From contig CANMCE010000008.1 in the NCBI GenBank assembly GCA_947496235.1, forward strand, positions 62,001 to 126,000: DNA of 64,000 bases, in the 5' to 3' direction. The position numbers and the translations under genes were made by a program. Below, in pieces: positions 56,535 through 64,000 of the stretch. Origin of the DNA: an uncultured Glaciecola sp. Its GTDB lineage: Bacteria > Pseudomonadota > Gammaproteobacteria > Enterobacterales > Alteromonadaceae. How positions within the stretch are numbered: position 1 is the stretch's first letter; each line of letters begins with the position of its first letter. The notes under the pieces were generated by a model. It was not told the DNA's origin. It did not search any database and saw only the letters and a program-made list of their open reading frames with translations.

Positions 56535-56563
56535 TTGCATTGTTCATTTTAAAAGCATATAAT
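56535..56563 (+). promoter_or_regulatory. Main promoter of the rplK-rplA ribosomal operon
   Basis: TTGCAT at 56535-56540 and a perfect TATAAT at 56558-56563 are 17 bases apart. The GC-rich discriminator (TTTGCGCCC) is typical of ppGpp-controlled ribosomal promoters. It lies 90 bases before rplK and replaces read-through from secE-nusG. Confidence 0.9.
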
Positions 56564-56653
56564 TTGCGCCCTTTTTTATGCGAGGGAAGCCGTTTGAGTA
56601 AGTATTCTCTTTACTTACAAGGCGCTTGACCCATTTAATAGAGAGCAACCATT

Positions 56654-57082
56654 ATGGCGAAGAAAGTTACTGGCTTAATTAAGCTACAAGTAGGTGCGGG
56701 TTCAGCAAACCCAAGCCCACCAGTTGGTCCTGCATTAGGTCAACATGGTGTAAATATCATGGAATTCTGTAAAGCATTCAACGCAAAAACAGAATCATTG
56801 GAGAAAGGCGCTCCAACACCAGTAGTTATTACTGTGTATGAAGATCGTTCTTTTACATTTGAAACAAAAACACCACCTGCATCTTACTTATTGAAGAAAG
56901 CAGCAGGTATTAAGAGTGGTTCAGGCCGTCCTAACACTGAAAAAGTGGGTAAAGTGAATCGTGCGCAATTAGAAGAAATTGCGAAAACGAAAGAGCCTGA
57001 TTTAACAGCAGCCGATATGGATGCCGCAGTACGAACCATCGCTGGTTCTGCGCGTTCAATGGGCTTGAATGTAGAGGACTAA
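56654..57082 (+). CDS. rplK: 50S ribosomal protein L11
   Basis: The 142-residue protein has all L11 landmarks: [37 protein letters not shown], the RNA-binding C-terminal domain, and the final [14 protein letters not shown]. It binds the GTPase-associated 23S rRNA and senses stalled tRNA for RelA. Length equals that of E. coli. First gene of the cluster, 4 bases before rplA. Confidence 0.99.
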   Translation: MAKKVTGLIKLQVGAGSANPSPPVGPALGQHGVNIMEFCKAFNAKTESLEKGAPTPVVITVYEDRSFTFETKTPPASYLLKKAAGIKSGSGRPNTEKVGKVNRAQLEEIAKTKEPDLTAADMDAAVRTIAGSARSMGLNVED

Positions 57083-57086
57083 GACA

Positions 57087-57779
57087 ATGGCAAAATTATC
57101 TAAGCGTTTACGCGCTATTCGTGAAAAAGTTGATCCGGTAAAAGAGTATCAATTTGATGAAGCCGTTGCTCTTCTAAAAGAATTTGCAACTGCTAAGTTT
57201 CCTGAAAGCATCGATGTTTCAGTAAACCTTGGCATTGATGCTCGTAAATCTGACCAAAACGTTCGTGGTGCAACTGTACTACCAAACGGTACTGGTAAAG
57301 ATGTACGTGTAGCTGTATTTACTCAAGGCGCTAACGCTGAAGCAGCTAAAGAAGCTGGTGCTGATATCGTAGGTATGGAAGATCTTGCTGAGCAAGTGAA
57401 AAAAGGCGAAATGAACTTTGACGTTGTAGTTGCTAGCCCAGACGCAATGCGTGTTGTTGGTCAACTAGGTCAAATCTTAGGTCCACGTGGACTTATGCCA
57501 AACCCTAAAACCGGTACAGTAACGCCAGACGTTGCTACTGCAGTTAAAAATGCAAAAGCTGGTCAGGTTAGATACCGTAACGATAAGAACGGTATCATTC
57601 ACGCTAGCATCGGTAAAATAGCGTTTGAACCGCAACAAATTAAAGAAAATCTTGAAGCGCTTTTAGAAGCATTAAGAAAGGCTAAGCCTTCTTCTGCTAA
57701 AGGTACTTACTTCAAGAAAATTAGCTTAAGCACCACTATGGGTGCTGGTATTTCGGTAGACCAAAGCTCTATCAGCTAA
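57087..57779 (+). CDS. rplA: 50S ribosomal protein L1
   Basis: The 230-residue protein matches L1 with [37 protein letters not shown] and a final TMGAGISVD. It forms the L1 stalk and represses its own operon by binding mRNA. No odd features. The L10 leader region follows. Confidence 0.99.
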   Translation: MAKLSKRLRAIREKVDPVKEYQFDEAVALLKEFATAKFPESIDVSVNLGIDARKSDQNVRGATVLPNGTGKDVRVAVFTQGANAEAAKEAGADIVGMEDLAEQVKKGEMNFDVVVASPDAMRVVGQLGQILGPRGLMPNPKTGTVTPDVATAVKNAKAGQVRYRNDKNGIIHASIGKIAFEPQQIKENLEALLEALRKAKPSSAKGTYFKKISLSTTMGAGISVDQSSIS

Positions 57780-58055
57780 TACCAAAGCTAACTCTGAAAA
57801 GGCTATGGGTTGGAGTGGATACGCAATATGTATCGACTCCCGTCCAAGACCGCAGGTGTGCGTCAGCTAGAGAGGTCAGAGAACTCTAGCATCCAATGAC
57901 AAACTTAATTGATGCCTGCGCAGACGGTGGTTTCAGCTCAGACTCTCTGGGAAATGAACACCGTAGAGCGGTACCAGATTTGTCTGGTATCAATCTGTAA
58001 ACCCTGATGAAAGCTAGTTGTTTAGGTGGACATCAGATTTTAAGAGGTGAACTCA
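57780..58055 (+). ncRNA. L10 leader region (rplJ leader)
   Basis: The 276 bases between rplA and rplJ are non-coding and rich in local pairing (for example GGTACCAGATTTGTCTGGTATC at 57971-57992). In enterics this stretch holds the mRNA site bound by the L10-(L12)4 complex for feedback repression. The location and size match; the exact fold was not computed. A separate promoter within it cannot be excluded. Confidence 0.7.
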
Positions 58056-58574
58056 GTGGCATTAGGTTTAGCAGCAAAGAAAGAGATCGTCGCGGAAGTG
58101 ACCGATGTAGCATCTCGCGCTCTATCCGTTGCCGTCGCTGAATACCGTGGTATGGAAGTAGGTGAGCTAACCGAACTTCGTGTTAAAGCTCGTGAGCAAG
58201 GCGTTTACTTAAAAGTAATTCGTAACACTCTTGCAAAACGTGCTTTATCAGAAAGTAAGTTTGCTGACTTAGACAGTGCGTTAACTGGACCACTTATTTA
58301 CGGATTTTCACTAGATGCACCTGGTGGTGCAGCGCGTCTTTTCAAAGACTACGTGAAAACCAACAATAAGTTGAAAGTGACAGCGTTATCTATTGGTAGT
58401 GGTTTATTGGGTCCAGACAAACTGGACGCAGTTGCTTCTCTACCAACAAGAGACGAAGCATTGGCGAAACTACTTGCTACCTTCAAAGCACCGGTTGGCA
58501 AGTTCGTTCAGACAATCAACGAAGTACCTACCAAGTTTGTGCGTGTATTGGCAGCGATCAAAGATCAAAAATAG
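58056..58574 (+). CDS. rplJ: 50S ribosomal protein L10
   Basis: The 172-residue protein matches L10 ([70 protein letters not shown]). It anchors the L7/L12 stalk. The start is a GTG at 58056, with GAGGTGA before it; an in-frame ATG at 58047 would overlap this site. Confidence 0.97.
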   Translation: MALGLAAKKEIVAEVTDVASRALSVAVAEYRGMEVGELTELRVKAREQGVYLKVIRNTLAKRALSESKFADLDSALTGPLIYGFSLDAPGGAARLFKDYVKTNNKLKVTALSIGSGLLGPDKLDAVASLPTRDEALAKLLATFKAPVGKFVQTINEVPTKFVRVLAAIKDQK

Positions 58575-58630
58575 TTTTGGTCTTGGCAATTTTATTGATA
58601 TTTTAACATTATACCCAGGAGTTTAGAGAA

Positions 58631-59005
58631 ATGGCTCTATCCAAAGAAGATATTTTAAACGCAATCGCAGAAATGCCTGTGATGGAATTAGTTGAACTGA
58701 TCGAAGCAGCAGAAGAGAAGTTCGGCGTAGAAGCTACTGCAGCAGTTGCTGTAGCAGCAGGTCCAGCAGCAGCAGCTGAAGCAGCTGAAGAGAAGACAGA
58801 ATTCGACGTAGTTCTTACTTCTTTCGGTGCTAACAAAGTTGCAGTAATCAAAGCTGTACGTGGTGCTACTGGTCTTGGCTTGAAAGAAGCTAAAGAAGTA
58901 GTAGAATCTGCACCTAAGGCAATCAAAGAAGGCGTTGCTAAAGAAGAAGCAGAAGAACTGAAGAAGCAGCTTGAAGAAGCTGGTGCTGAAGTTGAAATTA
59001 AGTAA
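58631..59005 (+). CDS. rplL: 50S ribosomal protein L7/L12
   Basis: The 124-residue acidic protein has the dimerisation domain ([22 protein letters not shown]), an Ala/Glu hinge and the factor-binding domain ([27 protein letters not shown]). Four or more copies sit on the stalk and recruit elongation factors. Normal length. Confidence 0.99.
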   Translation: MALSKEDILNAIAEMPVMELVELIEAAEEKFGVEATAAVAVAAGPAAAAEAAEEKTEFDVVLTSFGANKVAVIKAVRGATGLGLKEAKEVVESAPKAIKEGVAKEEAEELKKQLEEAGAEVEIK

Positions 59006-59024
59006 TTAATTGATTTTAATTGCT

Positions 59025-59071
59025 AGCCTATTATAGGCTTAGGCTGATGGTTTTTAACCATCAGCCTTTTT
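59025..59071 (+). terminator. rplL-rpoB attenuator
   Basis: A 10-bp stem, AGGCTGATGG (59041-59050) and CCATCAGCCT (59058-59067), is followed by TTTT, preceded by a second small hairpin, AGCCTA / TAGGCT at 59025-59039. In E. coli a partial terminator in the same position lowers rpoBC transcription relative to the ribosomal genes. Confidence 0.85.
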
Positions 59072-59282
59072 GCGCTATATCTATTGCAAAAAATTTGCCC
59101 TTTATTTCAATAGATTTTTGCGCGGGGAAAGCGTTAAGTTTTGAATTCTTACAGTTTTATCGGCTGTTTTGGTTTATGCTTGAGCTGGCACCCAAAAAGT
59201 AAAGGGTACAGGAAGTTTGTTACGCATTTATTATTGTCGTTGTGTAGCAGGTCGGGTCTAAAATCAGTCGGCTGAGGAACCC

Positions 59283-62200
59283 ATGGTTTACTCTTATAGT
59301 GAAAAAAAACGTATCCGTAAGGATTTTGGCAAGCGCCCACAGGTATTGGAAATTCCATACCTCCTATCAATACAATTAGATTCATTTAAAAAATTCATTG
59401 ATCAAGATCCTGATGGTCAGTATGGCCTAGAATCAGCATTTAGATCAGTATTTCCAATTAAGAGTTATTCTGGAAGCTCTGAACTTCAGTATGTCTCGTA
59501 TCGATTGGGTGAACCTACGTTTGACGTTAAAGAATGTCAAATCCGTGGTGTAACCTTTTCTGCGCCATTGCGCGTCAAATTAAGATTAGTCTTATTTGAT
59601 AAAGAAGCTGCGCCTGGCACAGTAAAAGATATTAAAGAGCAAGAAGTTTATATGGGTGAAATCCCATTGATGACAGAAAACGGCACTTTTGTTATTAACG
59701 GTACTGAGCGTGTAATCGTTTCTCAGTTACACCGTTCGCCTGGCGTTTTCTTTGATCACGATAAAGGTAAGACTCACAGTTCTGGTAAAGTGCTTTATAA
59801 CGCACGTGTTATTCCTTACCGTGGCTCTTGGTTAGACTTTGAATTCGATCCTAAAGACAACCTATTTGTACGTATAGACCGTCGTAGAAAATTACCTGCG
59901 ACTATCATTTTACGTGCCCTTGAAATGAGCACCGAAGAAATCCTAAATCTTTTCTTCGAAAAAGTATCTGTTCGCATAGACGAAGACAACTTCCTAATGG
60001 ACGTTGTAGCCGATCGTTTACGTGGTGAAACTGCTCAATTCGACATTCTTGATAACGAAGGCAATGTTATCGTAGAAGAAGGCCGAAGAATTTCAGCTCG
60101 TCACACCCGCGCATTGCAAAAAGCAAAAGTATCTGAGTTAGTAGTACCTGCTGAATATTTGGTAGGCAAAGTATTAGCTACTAACCATGTAAACGAAGAT
60201 ACTGGTGAAGTCATTGCAAACGCAAACGACGAGTTAACACTAGAAATTTTAGAAGCGTTGAGAAATGCAGGTATCAATGAATTTGAAACTCTGTACATCA
60301 ATGAACTTGATCACGGGTCGTACATCTCTGACACTATCCGCATTGATCCCTCTAGCAACCGTTTAGAAGCATTGGTAGAAATCTACCGCATGATGCGTCC
60401 TGGTGAACCACCAACAAAAGACGCAGCAGAAAACTTATTTGACAACTTGTTCTTCTCTGACGAGCGTTATGACTTATCAGCTGTAGGTCGCATGAAGTTC
60501 AACCGCCGTTTAGGTCGTCAAGATACCACGGGCGCTGGTACTCTAGATAAAGACGACATAGTTGCGGTAATGCAACAACTCATCACTATTCGTGATGGTA
60601 AAGACGAAGTTGATGATATCGACCACTTAGGTAACCGTCGTATTCGTAGCGTAGGTGAAATGGCTGAAAACCAATTCCGTGTTGGTTTAGTGCGTGTTGA
60701 ACGTGCAGTTAAAGAGCGTTTGTCATTAGGTGATCTTGATAACGTAATGCCACAAGATCTTATTAACGCTAAGCCTATTTCAGCAGCGGTTAAAGAGTTT
60801 TTTGGTTCAAGCCAGTTGTCACAGTTCATGGACCAAAACAACCCGTTATCAGAAGTTACGCACAAACGTCGTATTTCTGCACTAGGCCCAGGCGGTCTAA
60901 CGCGTGAACGTGCGGGATTTGAAGTACGTGACGTACACCCAACGCACTACGGTCGTGTTTGTCCAATTGAAACCCCTGAAGGTCCAAACATCGGTTTGAT
61001 CAACTCTTTGGCAAGTTTCGCGCGAACTAACGATTTTGGTTTCTTAGAAACGCCATACCGTAAGATTGTTGACGGTGTAGTGACTGACGATATCGAATAT
61101 TTATCAGCAATCGAAGAAGGTCAATATGCAATCGCCCAGGCGAACGTTGAACTTGACGCTGAAAGTCGCTTAGTAGAAGACTTGATTCCTTGTCGTCTAC
61201 GTGGTGAAACAACCTTAGTGCAACGTGAAGATATCGCGTTCATGGACGTTTCAGCACAGCAAATCGTATCAATCGCTGCAAGTATTATCCCATTCCTAGA
61301 GCACGATGACGCAAACCGTGCATTGATGGGATCAAACATGCAACGTCAAGCTGTTCCTACATTACGTGCTGATAAGCCGCTTGTAGGTACTGGTATGGAA
61401 AAAACCGTTGCTGTTGACTCAGGTGTTACTGTAGTTGCTAAGCGCGGTGGTATAGTTGATTATGTAGACGCAAGCCGTATCGTTATTAAAGTTAACGAAA
61501 ACGAAATGGTACCTGGTGAAGCGGGTATCGATATCTACAACCTAACTAAGTACACTCGTTCAAACCAGAACACTTGTATTAACCAACGTCCTACTTGTAA
61601 CGTTGGCGAACCAATTGTTGCCGGTGATGTATTAGCAGACGGTCCTTCTACCGATTTAGGTGAGTTAGCACTAGGCCAAAACATGCGCATCGCGTTCATG
61701 CCTTGGAATGGTTATAACTTCGAAGACTCGATTCTAATTTCAGAGCGTGTTGCTCAACAAGATAGATTTACCACTATCCACATTCAAGAACTAAGCTGTA
61801 TCGCTCGTGATACTAAATTAGGTCCTGAAGAAATCAGTTCAGATATCCCTAACGTTGGTGAGTCTGCATTGAGTAAGTTGGATGAATCTGGTGTTGTTTA
61901 TATTGGTGCTGAAGTTAAAGGCGGCGATATCCTTGTAGGTAAAGTTACACCTAAAGGTGAAACTCAGTTAACACCAGAAGAAAAATTATTGAGAGCCATT
62001 TTTGGTGAGAAAGCATCTGATGTTAAAGATACGTCTTTACGTGTACCTAACAGTGTTTCTGGTACTGTAATCGACGTGCAGATCTTTACTCGTGACGGTG
62101 TTGAAAAAGACCAGCGTGCACTAGAAATCGAAGACATGCAGTTACGTCAGGTTAAGAAAGACCTTGGCGATGAATTCGGTATTCTTGCTGATGGTATCTT

Positions 62201-63311
62201 CGCTCGCGCAAGAGATTTGTTAATCAAGTCTGGTATTCCAGATACTAAATTATCTGAAACACCGCGTGAAAAATGGTTCGATATTGTGCTCAAAGATGAA
62301 GATGCACAATCAGACTTAGATCAAGCTGCTGAACAATACAGCGAAATTAAGAACGATTTCGATAAGAAGTTTGAAATCAAGCGTCGCAAGATCACTCAAG
62401 GTGATGACTTAGCGCCTGGCGTTCTTAAGATTGTAAAAGTATATCTAGCAGTTAAACGTAGTATTCAGCCTGGTGATAAAATGGCCGGTCGTCACGGTAA
62501 CAAAGGTGTTATCTCGACAATTCAGCCAGTAGAAGATATGCCACATGATGCTGAAGGAACTCCGGTTGATATCGTACTCAACCCACTAGGTGTACCTTCT
62601 CGTATGAACATTGGTCAGATTCTTGAAACTCACTTAGGTATGGCTGCTCACGGTCTAGGTGTAAAAATTGACCGCATGATTAAAGAAGCCCAAGAAGCAG
62701 CTAAGGTACGTGATTTCTTAAAACAGGTTTATACCTTAGGTGAATCGCGTCAAGAAGTTGATTTAGACAGCTTCAGTGATGACGAAATCATGCGTTTGGC
62801 AGACAACCTTCGTGGTGGTGTGCCAATTGCAACACCTGTATTTGACGGTGCGCGCGAGTCAGAAATCAAAGAGATGTTGAAACTTGCTGACATTCCAGAG
62901 TCAGGACAAATTACCTTGTTTGACGGCCGAACTGGTCGTGCATTCGAGCGTCCTGTTACTGTAGGTTACATGTACATGTTGAAACTTAACCACTTGGTTG
63001 ATGACAAGATGCACGCTCGTTCAACAGGCTCTTACAGCCTTGTTACCCAACAACCACTGGGCGGTAAAGCACAGTTTGGTGGTCAGCGCTTCGGTGAGAT
63101 GGAAGTGTGGGCGCTTGAAGCTTACGGCGCAGCTTACACGCTTCAAGAAATGCTTACAGTTAAGTCTGACGATGTGAACGGCCGTACTAAGATGTATAAG
63201 AACATCGTTGACGGCGACCACAGAATGGAACCTGGCATGCCAGAATCCTTCAACGTATTGTTGAAAGAAATCCGTTCATTGGGTATCAACATCGAGCTTG
63301 AAGAAAACTAA
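59283..63311 (+). CDS. rpoB: DNA-directed RNA polymerase subunit beta
   Basis: The 1342-residue protein has the same length as E. coli RpoB and shows the conserved landmarks, including [18 protein letters not shown] and [14 protein letters not shown] of the rifampicin-binding region. All the commonly mutated positions there look wild type, so susceptibility is predicted. Other motifs are GNKGVIS and the C-terminal [17 protein letters not shown]. It is preceded by GAGGAA. It forms the polymerase core with RpoC. Confidence 0.99.
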   Translation: MVYSYSEKKRIRKDFGKRPQVLEIPYLLSIQLDSFKKFIDQDPDGQYGLESAFRSVFPIKSYSGSSELQYVSYRLGEPTFDVKECQIRGVTFSAPLRVKLRLVLFDKEAAPGTVKDIKEQEVYMGEIPLMTENGTFVINGTERVIVSQLHRSPGVFFDHDKGKTHSSGKVLYNARVIPYRGSWLDFEFDPKDNLFVRIDRRRKLPATIILRALEMSTEEILNLFFEKVSVRIDEDNFLMDVVADRLRGETAQFDILDNEGNVIVEEGRRISARHTRALQKAKVSELVVPAEYLVGKVLATNHVNEDTGEVIANANDELTLEILEALRNAGINEFETLYINELDHGSYISDTIRIDPSSNRLEALVEIYRMMRPGEPPTKDAAENLFDNLFFSDERYDLSAVGRMKFNRRLGRQDTTGAGTLDKDDIVAVMQQLITIRDGKDEVDDIDHLGNRRIRSVGEMAENQFRVGLVRVERAVKERLSLGDLDNVMPQDLINAKPISAAVKEFFGSSQLSQFMDQNNPLSEVTHKRRISALGPGGLTRERAGFEVRDVHPTHYGRVCPIETPEGPNIGLINSLASFARTNDFGFLETPYRKIVDGVVTDDIEYLSAIEEGQYAIAQANVELDAESRLVEDLIPCRLRGETTLVQREDIAFMDVSAQQIVSIAASIIPFLEHDDANRALMGSNMQRQAVPTLRADKPLVGTGMEKTVAVDSGVTVVAKRGGIVDYVDASRIVIKVNENEMVPGEAGIDIYNLTKYTRSNQNTCINQRPTCNVGEPIVAGDVLADGPSTDLGELALGQNMRIAFMPWNGYNFEDSILISERVAQQDRFTTIHIQELSCIARDTKLGPEEISSDIPNVGESALSKLDESGVVYIGAEVKGGDILVGKVTPKGETQLTPEEKLLRAIFGEKASDVKDTSLRVPNSVSGTVIDVQIFTRDGVEKDQRALEIEDMQLRQVKKDLGDEFGILADGIFARARDLLIKSGIPDTKLSETPREKWFDIVLKDEDAQSDLDQAAEQYSEIKNDFDKKFEIKRRKITQGDDLAPGVLKIVKVYLAVKRSIQPGDKMAGRHGNKGVISTIQPVEDMPHDAEGTPVDIVLNPLGVPSRMNIGQILETHLGMAAHGLGVKIDRMIKEAQEAAKVRDFLKQVYTLGESRQEVDLDSFSDDEIMRLADNLRGGVPIATPVFDGARESEIKEMLKLADIPESGQITLFDGRTGRAFERPVTVGYMYMLKLNHLVDDKMHARSTGSYSLVTQQPLGGKAQFGGQRFGEMEVWALEAYGAAYTLQEMLTVKSDDVNGRTKMYKNIVDGDHRMEPGMPESFNVLLKEIRSLGINIELEEN

Positions 63312-63334
63312 GCAAGCGTTAGCGCTAAATTACA

Positions 63335-63360
63335 GGTTGGCCCGGCATTGGCCGGGTCGG
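63335..63360. repeat. GC-rich hairpin in the rpoB-rpoC gap
   Basis: CCCGGC (63341-63346) and GCCGGG (63351-63356) form a 6-bp stem with an ATTG loop, which further G-T and G-C pairs extend to about 10 bp. No T-run follows, so it is more likely an RNA-processing or stabilising hairpin than a terminator. Confidence 0.6.
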
Positions 63361-63385
63361 ATTAAAGACTCCGCTGGAGAGAAAT

Positions 63386-64000
63386 GTGAAAGACTTATTA
63401 AAGTTTATTAAACAGCAAAATAAGACCGAAGAATTCGATAATATTAAGATCGGTCTTTCATCACCGGATATGGTCCGTTCGTGGTCATACGGTGAGGTCA
63501 AAAAACCTGAAACCATCAACTACCGTACGTTCAAACCTGAGCGTGATGGTCTTTTCTGTGCTCGTATATTCGGCCCAGTAAAAGATTACGAGTGTTTATG
63601 TGGTAAATACAAACGCCTTAAGCACCGTGGTGTTATTTGTGAAAAATGTGGTGTAGAAGTAACCCTAACTAAAGTACGTCGTGAGCGTATGGGTCACATC
63701 GAATTAGCATCACCTGTTGCCCACATCTGGTTCCTAAAATCACTTCCGTCTCGCATCGGTTTGATGTTAGACATGACGTTACGTGACATTGAGCGCGTAT
63801 TGTACTTTGAAAGCTATGTTGTAACTGAACCTGGTATGACTGACCTTGTTCAAGGACAATTGCTTAACGAAGAAGAATATTTAGATTCGTTAGAAGAACA
63901 TGGCGATGATTTCGACGCGAAAATGGGTGCAGAAGCAGTATTTGAATTGCTAAAAGCCCTAGACGTTGATTCTGACGTAGCATCAATGCGTGAAGAGTTA
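63386..64000 (+). CDS. rpoC: DNA-directed RNA polymerase subunit beta' (partial, N-terminal 205 residues)
   Basis: The frame starts with GTG at 63386 (GGAGA five bases upstream) and runs to the window end. The N-terminus [33 protein letters not shown] is standard. The zinc ribbon cysteines are at 70, 72, 85 and 88 ([19 protein letters not shown] region), exactly as in E. coli. The rest of the gene lies outside the window. Confidence 0.98.
   Translation, partial: MKDLLKFIKQQNKTEEFDNIKIGLSSPDMVRSWSYGEVKKPETINYRTFKPERDGLFCARIFGPVKDYECLCGKYKRLKHRGVICEKCGVEVTLTKVRRERMGHIELASPVAHIWFLKSLPSRIGLMLDMTLRDIERVLYFESYVVTEPGMTDLVQGQLLNEEEYLDSLEEHGDDFDAKMGAEAVFELLKALDVDSDVASMREEL

Noticed and set aside
58609-58926. 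A minus-strand open frame of 105 residues opposite rplL
   Set aside because: The Ala/Ser-rich translation mirrors the Ala/Glu-rich rplL codons; it is a coding shadow.
1-64000. CRISPR array, intact insertion sequence or prophage
   Set aside because: No regularly spaced direct repeats, no transposase gene and no phage structural genes were seen in any frame. The muramidase alone is not enough for a prophage call.

Overview
The window looks like a chromosomal segment of a marine gammaproteobacterium of the Alteromonadales, most likely Alteromonadaceae (Glaciecola/Paraglaciecola-like). I base this on E. coli-like ribosomal and RNA polymerase genes (RpoB 1342 residues, FolE, FolM, DbpA, PyrC), moderately low GC, several polysaccharide-active lipoproteins, a TonB-dependent receptor and CadC/TPR regulators. 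The genus is inference; no 16S or database search was available.

Layout. 1-1 kb: a partial Gfo/Idh/MocA oxidoreductase. 1.0-8.7 kb: the four proteins of the ligase-associated DNA damage response (ATP-dependent ligase and MBL-fold exonuclease on minus; Lhr-like helicase and PdeM phosphoesterase on plus), with a membrane-anchored TIR-domain protein lying between the two halves. 8.8-16.5 kb: a periplasmic binding-like protein, a folM - TonB receptor - aguA - aguB run, folE and an exported M24 peptidase. 16.6-20.3 kb: a small accessory island with an RHS remnant, an AbiEi/AbiEii toxin-antitoxin pair, a XerC-like recombinase remnant and a ParD/ParE pair. 20.6-24.0 kb: an exported protein with a PEP-CTERM-like tail and a CadC-like TPR regulator. 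24.1-31.9 kb: GH13 amylase lipoprotein, aldo/keto reductase, NagZ-type GH3 lipoprotein, DUF2855 protein, Blc lipocalin and a DinB-like protein. 32-42.8 kb: an OlsF-like bifunctional acyltransferase, a TPR-like membrane protein, pyrC-dbpA, a GH43 lipoprotein with a degenerate sugar-phosphate isomerase, a MAPEG protein and an ABC exporter. 43-45.2 kb: an ammonium transporter fused to a chemotaxis signalling domain. 45.3-48.9 kb: a serine hydrolase, a pesticin-like muramidase coupled to a lipoprotein, and a dienoyl-CoA isomerase-like crotonase. 49.1-50.2 kb: tRNA-Trp, secE, nusG and a terminator. 50.3-56.5 kb: an insertion that separates secE-nusG from the rest of the beta operon (GST, a PrpE-like ligase and a three-gene envelope/diguanylate cyclase operon). 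56.5-64 kb: rplK-rplA-rplJ-rplL-rpoB-rpoC with its own promoter, an L10 leader region and an rplL-rpoB attenuator.

How the genes work together. The clearest functional units are the DNA-repair cassette, the agmatine-to-putrescine pair AguA/AguB, the two toxin-antitoxin modules, the binding-protein/outer-membrane-barrel/diguanylate-cyclase operon (a candidate trans-envelope c-di-GMP signalling unit), and the beta operon. The three most unusual observations are the TIR protein inside the repair cassette, the Amt-MCP fusion, and the three-gene envelope signalling operon placed inside what is normally one ribosomal/RNA polymerase cluster. No CRISPR array, intact insertion sequence or prophage was seen.
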